From the NCBI GenBank assembly GCA_020848905.1, contig JADLHG010000004.1, forward strand, positions 186,001 to 250,000: 64,000 nt of DNA, read 5' to 3'. Source of the DNA: Deltaproteobacteria bacterium. GTDB taxonomy: Bacteria > Myxococcota_A > Polyangia > GCA-2747355 > JADLHG01. A program made the translations under genes and the position numbers. Shown here in pieces: positions 7,292 to 15,119 of the stretch (positions within the stretch are counted from its first letter, which is position 1; every line of letters begins with the position of its first letter). The notes under the pieces were generated by a model. The model searched no databases and had not been told where the DNA came from. It saw only the letters and a list, made by a program, of their open reading frames with translations.

Positions 7292-9259
7292 ATGAAGATC
7301 ATTTGCGACAACTGCGCGACCAAGTACTCGATCGCCGACGACAAGGTGAAGGGGAAGGTCTTCAAGATCCGCTGCAAGAAGTGCCAGCACATCATCGTGG
7401 TGAGAGGCAGCGGCGAGGGCGAGGATGCCTACGCCTCCAGCGAGGCCGAGTCGAGCCCGGAGTTCGGAGCCGCGGCGGCGGCTGCGACAAGCGGTGAGGC
7501 ACCCATCTGGCACGTCGTCATCGACCGGGAGCAGGTAGGCCCGATCACCGCCGGCGAGGTGAGGGACCGCTTCTCGCGCGGTGAGGTGAACGGCGAGACC
7601 TTCACCTGGCGAGAGGGGTTTGCCGACTGGGTGCGCTTGAGCTCGGTTCCGGAGTTCGCCGACATGGCTGCGTCGGCGGCGCTCTCCCCCGCGGCGGGGG
7701 GACGCGCGAGCAGCCCGTCTCTCGGCACGGGGCCCACGATGTCCGTCGGGGCCGGAGGCGGGGGGGGCGCGGGGCTCGGGGGGGGGGCGGCCTCCGCCGG
7801 CGGCGGGTGGGGCGCTTCAAGCGAACCTGCGCGGCATGACTCGCCCGGGCTATTCGGGGGTGGCGCCGCGTCCGCGCCGGCTGGCGACCTCTTCGGGGGC
7901 GGCGGGGGAGGCGGTGGACATGACGCCGCCGCGGCGGGCGGACTCTTCGGGGTGTCCTCGGCGCAGACCGGCGGCGGGGATTTCTACGGGGGCGGATCGG
8001 GCGGGGCTGCTCAGGGGGGCGGGGCGGACATTTTCGGCGCGCACACCGCCCCGGCGGCGGGCGGCAAGCAGCAGCTCTTCCCGGCCGAGGAGGAGCAGGC
8101 GGGCGGCGCGGCGCGCGGAGGCGGTGGGGCGAGCGCTCCGTCGCAGATGACGGCGCAGCGCGGAGAGAACTCGGTGCTGTTCAGTCTTTCGAACCTGCAG
8201 CAGCTCGCGATGGGCGGCAAGTCAGCTCCGGTGCCTTCGTCCTCCAGCGCGAGCTCGAGTGCGGCGCCGGTCGGTAGCTCGGGTCTGATCGACATCCGCA
8301 CGATGGCCGGAAGCGGGCCGTCCGCGGGCGCGGGCTCGGCCGGACGGGGCGACGAAGACCACCTGCCGAGCTTGAGCGGCTTCTCGGCGCCGATCGTGCC
8401 GGCCTCGGTCCTCATCCCGGCGGCCGTGGACGAGAAGCCCAAGTGGTTGCTTCCGACCATCATCGGTATCGGCGGGACGCTGGTGGTAGCGGTCGTGGTT
8501 CTCACCGTCGTGCTGGTCCTTCGGAAGCCCGAGCAGGTGGTCGTTCCGCCGCCGACCCTGACGACGACCCCGGCAGCGGGTGCGGTGGCCGCGGCGACCC
8601 CCGGCGACGCGAAGAAGGAGGGTGCGGCGGGCGCGACCGAGAAGGCGGCTGCTGGCAAGGGGACCGAGGGGAGCGGTGAGGAGAAGACGGCCAAGTCCGA
8701 AGAGGGAGAGCGCGAGGACTCGGGGGGCCGTGGCGAGGGCGGCAAGAAGAAGGGCAAGGGGAGCAGCAAGAAGAAGGGCAAGTCGGGCGGCAAGTCGTCC
8801 GGCGGGACGCGTGTGGCCACGGCCCCCGCGCCTGCGCCTTCCGAGGAGAAGCCGAGCCGACCGGCGGCGAAGTCCGGACGACGCGACTCTCTCGACGATC
8901 TGATCGATGGGGCGCTCGCGGGCGGGAAGAAGCGCTCCCGCGGCGGCGGTTCTTCGGGGGCTGTCGCCGCATCGGTTGACTCGAGCCTGCCCGACACGCT
9001 CACGCGCGCGCAGATTCAGGGTGGAATGCAGTCGGTGAAGGGGCGGATCCAGGCCTGCTACGATCGCTTCAAGGTGCCGGGCCTGGCGAACGTCCAGGTG
9101 AAGATCGGTAACGCGGGCAAGGTCTCGTCGGCGCGTATTCAGGGCATCTTCACCGGCACCCCGACGGGGGCTTGCGTCATCTCGGCCGTCCGCGCGGCCG
9201 GATTCCCCCGCTTCAAGGGCTCGCCGATCACCATCACGTATCCTTTCGTCCTCCGCTGA
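7292..9259 (+). CDS. GltJ/AgmX-like protein: zinc ribbon, GYF domain, one TM helix, TonB-like C-terminus
   Basis: The 655-residue protein starts with an MJ0042-type zinc ribbon: CDNC near residue 5 and CKKC near residue 29. A GYF_2-like domain follows at about 70-125 (IWHVVIDREQVGPITAGEVRD, then WREGFADWVRL). A long Gly/Ala/Ser-rich disordered linker leads to one membrane helix at about 385-408. A Lys/Glu/Ser/Gly-rich periplasmic linker then precedes a C-terminal AgmX/PglI-type domain (about 570-655, ending ITYPFVLR) with paired cysteines (IQACYDR, GACVIS). In Myxococcus xanthus, GltJ (AgmX) with this plan is part of the gliding machinery and binds regulators through its cytosolic domains. 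Here no other glt genes adjoin, so a gliding role is only a possibility. A paralogue lies at 38959-41127. Confidence 0.8.
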   Translation: MKIICDNCATKYSIADDKVKGKVFKIRCKKCQHIIVVRGSGEGEDAYASSEAESSPEFGAAAAAATSGEAPIWHVVIDREQVGPITAGEVRDRFSRGEVNGETFTWREGFADWVRLSSVPEFADMAASAALSPAAGGRASSPSLGTGPTMSVGAGGGGGAGLGGGAASAGGGWGASSEPARHDSPGLFGGGAASAPAGDLFGGGGGGGGHDAAAAGGLFGVSSAQTGGGDFYGGGSGGAAQGGGADIFGAHTAPAAGGKQQLFPAEEEQAGGAARGGGGASAPSQMTAQRGENSVLFSLSNLQQLAMGGKSAPVPSSSSASSSAAPVGSSGLIDIRTMAGSGPSAGAGSAGRGDEDHLPSLSGFSAPIVPASVLIPAAVDEKPKWLLPTIIGIGGTLVVAVVVLTVVLVLRKPEQVVVPPPTLTTTPAAGAVAAATPGDAKKEGAAGATEKAAAGKGTEGSGEEKTAKSEEGEREDSGGRGEGGKKKGKGSSKKKGKSGGKSSGGTRVATAPAPAPSEEKPSRPAAKSGRRDSLDDLIDGALAGGKKRSRGGGSSGAVAASVDSSLPDTLTRAQIQGGMQSVKGRIQACYDRFKVPGLANVQVKIGNAGKVSSARIQGIFTGTPTGACVISAVRAAGFPRFKGSPITITYPFVLR

Positions 9260-9271
9260 CCTCCTAGGCGC

Positions 9272-10369
9272 ATGCTGCGCGTCGGTGCCTGGCTTCCCGT
9301 CCTGCTCCTGCCACACGTAGCGGTCGTGGAGGAGTTCGTGGGGCGCGGCACGGCGACGGTCGAGCGCGGAGACCTGGATGCCGCGCGGCGCCTGGCTCAA
9401 CGCCGCGCCCGCGAAGACGCTGTGGGACGCGCCATCGCCGGCGTGCTGGGTGCCGAGGCTGCCGGTCCAGCGGCGTACGAGTTGCGATCCGCCCTCGCCG
9501 GGTCCGCCACCCGGTACGTGCTCCGCGAGAGCGTGCTACGCGAGGTGAACGCGCGTGGCGTGATCCAGGTGGAGCTCCGCGCGACGGTGAACCGAACGCG
9601 GTTGACGGCGGAGCTGGAGCGCCTGGCGCGCCGGCGAACGAGCCCTCCGACGGTCCCGCACATGCCCGTGGCCGCCTGCGTGGTGGCGCAGGCGCCCACG
9701 GATCTGGGCCTAGCGGGGCAGCTTCGAACGCGCCTGCAGATCGCGCTGCGTGCGCTGGGGCTCGAGGCGCTCGACGCCTGCTCGACGCAGGCCGTGGGGC
9801 AGGCGCGGCTGCGAGGCGCACAATTGGCGGTGCGTGCGCAGGTGACCGTGGTTGCCGCGGAGGGGGTGCGAGGAGTGGAGCTGGCTGGTGCGCGAGGCGA
9901 GGCGCGGCTCGAGGTTCAGGTGATGGGTGAGACGCGTCCGCTGGTGAAGGGCGAAGGAACGGCTTGGGGCGTGGAGCCGGCGCCCGCGGAGGCGGAGCGG
10001 GCCGCAGGGGAGCGTGCTCTGGCCGCGGCTCTCGGTCCTGTGGCGACGCGCATGGCGGGGCGTTTCCCGACGGCGGGAGCTCCCGACCTCGGGGAGAAGA
10101 TCCTGCACGTCTCGGGGCTGACCGCCTTTGGTCAGCAGGACCAGATCTGCGGAGCGCTCGAGCGCGGGGGGACGGCGCAGCTGCAGTGCGAGCCGCGACG
10201 CTTCTCGCAAGGCGACGCGTGGTACGCCCTCCGGACGCCGCTCCCGGCGGCAGCCCTGGTGGAGCTCCTGCGGCGTGAGGCCTTCAAAGGCTTCAGGCTG
10301 CGTCTCCGAAGCCTCGCGGCCGGGACGATCTGGATGCAGGTGGCGGCCCAGTCTGCGGCGGGGAGCTGA
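9272..10369 (+). CDS. Exported protein with FlgT-like N-terminal segment, function unknown
   Basis: The 365-residue protein begins with a short hydrophobic signal-like segment (LPVLLLPHVAVVEE). The next 70 residues (FVGRGTATVERGDLDAARRLAQRRAREDAV) resemble the N-terminal domain of FlgT and related periplasmic proteins, where a nucleotide-independent alpha/beta fold follows the motif of repeated Ala-Arg helices. The rest is alpha/beta and not recognised; two cysteines near residues 134 and 170 and two near 292-306 might form disulphides. It begins 12 bases after the GltJ-like gene and precedes a lipoprotein gene, so the three may form one cell-envelope operon. Naming it FlgT would go too far. 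Confidence 0.6.
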   Translation: MLRVGAWLPVLLLPHVAVVEEFVGRGTATVERGDLDAARRLAQRRAREDAVGRAIAGVLGAEAAGPAAYELRSALAGSATRYVLRESVLREVNARGVIQVELRATVNRTRLTAELERLARRRTSPPTVPHMPVAACVVAQAPTDLGLAGQLRTRLQIALRALGLEALDACSTQAVGQARLRGAQLAVRAQVTVVAAEGVRGVELAGARGEARLEVQVMGETRPLVKGEGTAWGVEPAPAEAERAAGERALAAALGPVATRMAGRFPTAGAPDLGEKILHVSGLTAFGQQDQICGALERGGTAQLQCEPRRFSQGDAWYALRTPLPAAALVELLRREAFKGFRLRLRSLAAGTIWMQVAAQSAAGS

Positions 10370-10378
10370 GACCTGACG

Positions 10379-10711
10379 ATGCTCGACGGCTGCGTGGCGC
10401 GCGCCCTGGGTGTCATCGCTGCGTTGTCGCTCGCGCTCGCGGTGTCCGCCTGCCGGGGTGGCCCGCCGGGCGCAGGTGTTCGGCACACCGCCCTCGGTGC
10501 GCTCGTCGTGTCGGTCGTGCCGCAGGATGCCGAGCTCCTGGTCAACGAGCGACCCGTCGCCGCGCGGCGAGGTCGGCCCATCGGCGTCCCGGCGGGCCCC
10601 TGCCGCATCGAGCTACGCCGTCAGGGATATTTCTCCCACTTCGCCGAGCTCGACGTCGTGGCGGGCCGCTCGTTCCGGCTCGAGGTGCGCTTGCGTCCCG
10701 AACCGTTCTGA
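10379..10711 (+). CDS. Small lipoprotein with PEGA-like domain
   Basis: The 110-residue protein has a signal peptide ending in a lipobox (LAVSAC, Cys at about residue 25). The mature part resembles one PEGA domain: LVVSVVPQDAELLVNERPV, then GVPAGPCRIELRRQGYFSHFAELDVVAGR. PEGA domains are beta-sandwich surface modules without known catalysis. The gene sits nine bases after the FlgT-like gene and is probably co-transcribed with it. Confidence 0.7.
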   Translation: MLDGCVARALGVIAALSLALAVSACRGGPPGAGVRHTALGALVVSVVPQDAELLVNERPVAARRGRPIGVPAGPCRIELRRQGYFSHFAELDVVAGRSFRLEVRLRPEPF

Positions 10712-10728
10712 GTGACGCTCGGGTCCCC

Positions 10729-11880
10729 GTGGACTCCGCCAGAAAGCTCTCTCGCCTCACCCATCGGTACTGGCACGCGATCTTCTTCGCGGCGGTCCTG
10801 CTCCTCCTCTTTCTGGCCATCCGCCGGCTGAGCGGCGTGCTCGCTCCCGTCGCAGGTGCGCTGCTCCTCTCGTACCTGCTCGACCCCTTGGTGGGCTGGC
10901 TCGAACGCCGCCTTCGGCTGCCGCGCTGGGCCGGGACGCTGCTCCTCTTTGTCGCGGGGCTGCTGGTGCTTGCCGCCGCGCTGATCCTCGTCGTCCCTCT
11001 GGTGGCGCGCGAGCTCGAGATCTTCGCCACCGCACTGCCGGGCTACCTGCGGAAGCTCCGAGCCACCGTGGACCCGTGGGTCGCCGCGCGCTTCGGGGTC
11101 CATCTACCGCATTCGCTCCAGGAGCTGACGGATCAGGTGGGCTCCGACGTCGGACAGGTGGCCTCGAAGCTCGCCGGGTCGCTCGGCGGAGTGGCGGGGC
11201 AGGTCGCGCTCCGTACGGCACGCATGCTTTCTGCCGTCTCCTCCTTGCTGCTGGTTCCGATCTTCACCTTCTACTTCCTGCCCAAGTTCCCGGCCTTCGT
11301 GGCCAGCGCGCGAGAGATGGTGCCCCGACGCTTTGCGACCTGGGTGGACGGGACAGCAAAGGAGGTCGACCGCGTCCTCGCGGCCTGGATCCGCGGCCAG
11401 CTCACCGTGATGGCGGTTCAGGCGGTGCTCTATTCGGTCGGCTTGTCCGTCGTGGGGGTCAAGATGGGCGTGCTCATCGGGATCACCACCGCGCTCCTGG
11501 CCTTCATCCCGTACGTCGGGGTAGTCGTGGGGCTCGTGCTCTCCGCGCTCCTCTGCCTGCTCGAGTACAGCGGCCCCGGTCCGCTGATCGGCGTGGGGGT
11601 CGTATTCCTGGTGATGCAGCTCCTCGAGGGGCTGTTGCTGACGCCGTGGCTCGTGGGGGAGAAGGTGGGTCTCGGGCCCGTCGGGGTGCTCTTGGCCCTC
11701 ATGCTGGGAGGGAACCTTTTCGGCCTCACCGGCGTGCTCCTGGCGGTGCCCGTCGCGGCGGCGCTCGTGGTCGTGCTGCGACGGGCTCTGGAGGCCTACC
11801 GGCGGAGCGACTTCTACCTGCGAGGGGAGGCCAGGGTGCCTACCGATGGGGGCGAAGAAGCGCCCGACAGGGGCGCCTGA
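10729..11880 (+). CDS. AI-2E family transporter (PerM/YdiK type)
   Basis: The 383-residue membrane protein has the layout of this family. Two or three helices lie near the N-terminus (IFFAAVLLLLFLAIRR, LAPVAGALLLSYLLDP) with another near residue 70. A soluble middle part follows, then four or five helices from about residue 170 onward, including VLIGITTALLAFIPYVGVVVG and the typical LLTPWLVGEKVGLGPVGVLLALMLGG. Family members export small molecules or ions; TqsA of E. coli was linked to autoinducer-2, but most homologues are not tested. The start is a GTG with no clear ribosome site. Substrate unknown. Confidence 0.85.
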   Translation: MDSARKLSRLTHRYWHAIFFAAVLLLLFLAIRRLSGVLAPVAGALLLSYLLDPLVGWLERRLRLPRWAGTLLLFVAGLLVLAAALILVVPLVARELEIFATALPGYLRKLRATVDPWVAARFGVHLPHSLQELTDQVGSDVGQVASKLAGSLGGVAGQVALRTARMLSAVSSLLLVPIFTFYFLPKFPAFVASAREMVPRRFATWVDGTAKEVDRVLAAWIRGQLTVMAVQAVLYSVGLSVVGVKMGVLIGITTALLAFIPYVGVVVGLVLSALLCLLEYSGPGPLIGVGVVFLVMQLLEGLLLTPWLVGEKVGLGPVGVLLALMLGGNLFGLTGVLLAVPVAAALVVVLRRALEAYRRSDFYLRGEARVPTDGGEEAPDRGA

Positions 11881-11898
11881 TCGCCTGGTGCGCTGCGC

Positions 11899-13416
11899 CT
11901 ACAGCGCGTCGCAGATCTCGATGCGCCGGGGGACCTTGTAGGGCGCGAGATTCCGAGCGCAATGATCGATGATCGCCTCGGGGTCGACGGACATCTTGTC
12001 CTTCATCACCACCCGCGCCACGACCATCGGCCCTCCCAGCGGGTCGGTGATGACCTGGGCCTGGGCGGCGCTGACCTTCGGGAAGGCTTCGATGCACCCC
12101 TCCACCTCGCCGAGTGCCACGCGCTTTCCGTCGAGCCGCACGAGGTCGTCCTCCCGCCCGGCGAGCACGAGCCGGCCGGAGCGATCGAGGCTCGCGAGGT
12201 CACCCGTCCGGAAGTACCCCGCCGCGTCCCGCGTTCCGGATGGCGCGCTCTTGCTCGAGCCCGGGGATGTGCCCAGCTTCAGCGGGGAGATGGCGTCGCT
12301 TTTCACCCAGAGAGCCCCCAGCTTGCCCGCGGCGAGCGGCTTGTCCGTCTTCGGGTCGGCGACGCGAAGCTCCACGCCCTCGAGCGACTTGCCGACGCTG
12401 TCGCCGTTCTGACCTCGCGCGTCCAGCGACACCGTACCCGTCTCGGTGGTGTGGAAGCAGCTCATGGGGCGGACGCCGTACTTCTCGCGGAACGACTCGA
12501 GCGCCGCCCCGGTCAGGCCACCGCCGAGCGACACGAAACGGATCGGCTTGTGGCTCAGAGGGCGAGAGGCCGGGAGGCGCCCCATCTCGGCGAACAGGGT
12601 CAGGGTTCCGGGCAGGAGGGTGATCTTCTGATCGCGCACGAGCTTCGCGATGCGATTCGCGGCGATTTCGTCCTCAAGGTAGATGGTCGCCCCGGCGAAG
12701 AAGCAGGCAGCCATGCCGACGTCGAAACCGAAGGAGTGGAAGAGCGGCACCGTGAGCAGGGCGCGGTCCTCCTCGGTGAGCTCGAGCGCCTGGGCCAGGT
12801 GCTGCGCTTCGGCTAGCAGGTTGGCGGCCGTCCGCTCGACGGGCTTGGGGTCGCCCGCCGAATCGGCCGTCACGAGGACAGCGCAGGTCTGGTCCTCGGC
12901 CTTCTTCGGCACGGGGCGCGCATCCACACCGAAGATGGAGCAGCTGAGCAGCGTGCCCTGCAGCCGGCGCCGGCTCTCGGGGACGGCGCGCCGACGCGAG
13001 CCCTTGCCCGCGGGGGTGGCGGTGGGCGCGGGCGCTGGAGCGGAGGGCGCGGGCGCCTGGGTGCTCGAGGCGGTGGCCTGCGCCCCTTCGCCGCCGCGGG
13101 GACGGGTGATCAGGCCCCGCAGAGGCACTTTGGCCATGAGCATCTCGAGCTCGCGGCTGCTGGCCGTCGGGTCGAGCGGAAGGGGGGCCGCCTTCAGTCG
13201 ACTGAGAGCGAGCGACAGGATGATGAAGTCCGGCACGTTGCCCAGCATCAGGCCGACGAGGTCGCCCGGTCGCACTCCCGCCGCGGCGAACTCATCGGCG
13301 CGCCGATCCACGCGGTGAGCGAGCCCTCGCCAGCTCAGGTACGTGTCGCGATAGATGAGGGACTTCGTGCCCCCTCTCGCCTTGGCAGCCTTCTGCAACC
13401 ACCCGTAGAGCAACAT
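11899..13416 (-). CDS. Degenerate adenylate-forming (AMP-ligase-like) protein lacking the C-terminal catalytic lysine motif
   Basis: The 505-residue protein has the ANL-superfamily fold from end to end but with eroded motifs. The phosphate-binding loop, usually TSGTTGxPKG, reads TADSAGDPKP. The TTE motif (FHTTETG), RTGD (YFRTGDLA) and the hinge (GREDDLVRLDGKRVALGEVE) remain. The protein stops at PYKVPRRIEICDAL, before the A10 motif with the lysine that catalyses adenylation. An Ala/Pro-rich insert lies near residues 115-145. It lies 142 bases downstream of a complete ligase and has its own promoter. It may be inactive as a ligase, perform only a thioesterification-like half reaction, or be regulatory; these are inferences. 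Confidence 0.8.
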   Translation of the reverse strand: MLLYGWLQKAAKARGGTKSLIYRDTYLSWRGLAHRVDRRADEFAAAGVRPGDLVGLMLGNVPDFIILSLALSRLKAAPLPLDPTASSRELEMLMAKVPLRGLITRPRGGEGAQATASSTQAPAPSAPAPAPTATPAGKGSRRRAVPESRRRLQGTLLSCSIFGVDARPVPKKAEDQTCAVLVTADSAGDPKPVERTAANLLAEAQHLAQALELTEEDRALLTVPLFHSFGFDVGMAACFFAGATIYLEDEIAANRIAKLVRDQKITLLPGTLTLFAEMGRLPASRPLSHKPIRFVSLGGGLTGAALESFREKYGVRPMSCFHTTETGTVSLDARGQNGDSVGKSLEGVELRVADPKTDKPLAAGKLGALWVKSDAISPLKLGTSPGSSKSAPSGTRDAAGYFRTGDLASLDRSGRLVLAGREDDLVRLDGKRVALGEVEGCIEAFPKVSAAQAQVITDPLGGPMVVARVVMKDKMSVDPEAIIDHCARNLAPYKVPRRIEICDAL

Positions 13417-13454
13417 GTCACTTCCCTGAAGGGTAGGTAGACAATAGCCGGCGG

Positions 13455-13484
13455 ACTATAGCGCAGAGCGTGCGCCGCGTTCAA
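13455..13484 (-). promoter_or_regulatory. Promoter of the degenerate AMP-ligase-like gene
   Basis: On the minus strand TTGAAC (13484-13479) is followed after 18 bases by TATAGT (13460-13455). Transcription would start near 13448, about 32 bases before the ATG at 13416, where AGGGAAG provides a ribosome site. This suggests independent expression from the upstream kinase-ligase pair. Confidence 0.55.
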
Positions 13485-13558
13485 TCGAATCTGACGGGCC
13501 AGTTCTCGTCGGGCGGGGGAGCTCGCGGCCGAGGGAAGAGGGGTGACGCTGGAAGAGG

Positions 13559-15115
13559 TCAGGCGACGGGAGACGGGGGAGCGGGGGGGCGCCAGCTCTT
13601 CAGGGCCGCACGCTGCACCTTGCCCGACTCGGTGCGGGGGAGCTGCTCGCGAAAGACCACGTGTGCGGGAACCTTGAAGCGCGGGAGCTGTTCGAAACAG
13701 GAACGCGCCACGTCTCGCTCGGTGAGCTCGGCCCCGGGGGCGCGAATCACGAAGACGGCGATGATCTCACCGAGCAGTTCATCGGGGATGCCCACGGCCG
13801 CGCACTGGGCCACGCCCGGCAGACGCTCCACCACCTCCTCGATCTCCTGAGGGCTGATGCGGTGGGCTCCCGACTTGATGATGTCGCTGTTGCGCCCGAC
13901 GATGTAGAAGAAGCCGTCTTCGTCGACGCGAGAGAGGTCGCCGGTGCGAAGCCCCTCCGGGCGCAGCACCTGCGAGGTGGCCTCGGGATCCTTCCAGTAC
14001 CCGAGCATGATGTTCTCGCCCTGGGCGACGAGCTCACCGACCACGTTGGGGGGCAACACCCGTCCGGCGTCGTCCATCACGGCGAGGCGCACTCCCGGGA
14101 TGGGGATGCCCACCGAGCCCGGCTTCCGGCGCAGGTCGGCGGGGGGCAGGTACGAGAGTCGCGGCGCGGCCTCGGTCTGCCCGTACATCACGTAGACCTG
14201 CGCGTGCGGGAGGGCGCGCTGGAGCTTGTCGGCCAGCGCGGGGGTCATCGGGCCGCCCGCCTGAGTCACGTAGCGGAGGCTGCTCAGGTCGAAGCTGCCG
14301 AACGAGGTGGAATGGAGCAGCCGCGCGAAGGTCGACGGAACACCGGGGAGCCCGGTGCAGCGATGGTCCTGGATGCCCTGCAGCACCGCGGCCGGGAAGG
14401 CGACGCTCGGCAAGAGCACGAGCGTCCCCCCGACCGCCACGTGCGTGTGCAGCACGGAGTTTCCGTAAGAGTAGAAGAGCGGCAGGACGAGCGCGGCGCG
14501 GTCCGTGGAGACGAGCCCGAGGTACTCGACGATGGACTGCGTGTTGGAGACCACGTTGCGGTGCGAGAGCATGACGCCCTTGGGCGCGGCGGTGGTGCCC
14601 GAGGTGTAGACGATGGAGGCCAGGTCGCCGTCGTCGACGCGGACCCCGTCGAGGGGCGGGGCGGCGTCGAGGACCTCGGCGAGGGTGTGCACGGCGAGAC
14701 CTTCGGTCGGCGCGACGAGCGGCGTTCCCACGGTGAGTAGCAGGCGCAGCGCCGGAAGCTGTGCCGCAGCGTCGGTGAGCAGCCCGCTCCCCTTGCCCGA
14801 GATGACGACCGCTCGTGCCTCGCAGTGGGCCAGGGCTCGCGCGAGGGGGGCCTCGCGGGTGTCCGGACAGAGGGGGACCACGGCGGCGCCGCACGCGAGG
14901 ACGCCGTAATAGGCGATCACGTATTCGGGGACGTTGTCGAGGACGAGCGCCACCCGATCGCCGGCGCGAACGCCGAGAGCCGCGAGCGCTCCCGCGAGTC
15001 GAGACGCCGCGGTGGCCGCTTCCGCGTAGGTCAGGGATCGGTCGCGCAGGACGAAGAGCTCTTGCTCGGGGTGCCGCTCGGCTGCGCGCCGGAGGAGGTC
15101 GTGTAGGAGGGCCAC
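13559..15115 (-). CDS. AMP-dependent synthetase/ligase (fatty acyl-CoA synthetase-like)
   Basis: The 518-residue enzyme has all ANL motifs: IVYTSGTTAAPKGVMLSH (ATP loop, about 170), MYGQTEAAPR (about 320), RTGDLSRVDEDG (about 400), GRNSDIIKSGAHRISPQEIE, and LPRTESGKVQR with the catalytic lysine near 505. It should activate a carboxylic acid as acyl-AMP and transfer it to CoA or a carrier protein; the substrate cannot be read from the sequence. The GTG start at 15115 is preceded by AAGGAGTGA, which overlaps the stop of the kinase-PhnD gene four bases upstream. Kinase and ligase are therefore probably co-transcribed and translationally linked. Confidence 0.92.
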   Translation of the reverse strand: MALLHDLLRRAAERHPEQELFVLRDRSLTYAEAATAASRLAGALAALGVRAGDRVALVLDNVPEYVIAYYGVLACGAAVVPLCPDTREAPLARALAHCEARAVVISGKGSGLLTDAAAQLPALRLLLTVGTPLVAPTEGLAVHTLAEVLDAAPPLDGVRVDDGDLASIVYTSGTTAAPKGVMLSHRNVVSNTQSIVEYLGLVSTDRAALVLPLFYSYGNSVLHTHVAVGGTLVLLPSVAFPAAVLQGIQDHRCTGLPGVPSTFARLLHSTSFGSFDLSSLRYVTQAGGPMTPALADKLQRALPHAQVYVMYGQTEAAPRLSYLPPADLRRKPGSVGIPIPGVRLAVMDDAGRVLPPNVVGELVAQGENIMLGYWKDPEATSQVLRPEGLRTGDLSRVDEDGFFYIVGRNSDIIKSGAHRISPQEIEEVVERLPGVAQCAAVGIPDELLGEIIAVFVIRAPGAELTERDVARSCFEQLPRFKVPAHVVFREQLPRTESGKVQRAALKSWRPPAPPSPVA

Positions 15116-15119
15116 GGGG

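Noticed and set aside
7029-7295. A possible 88-residue gene in the leader of the GltJ-like gene
   Set aside because: Its start falls on the -35 box of a strong promoter, it has no ribosome site, no domain, and overlaps the ATG at 7292 by a few bases.
11880-11910. A frameshift at the end of the degenerate ligase gene that would restore the A10 motif
   Set aside because: No A10-like sequence (PxxxxGK) was found in the other frames just past the stop, so the truncation seems genuine, though a base-level check of reads would settle it.
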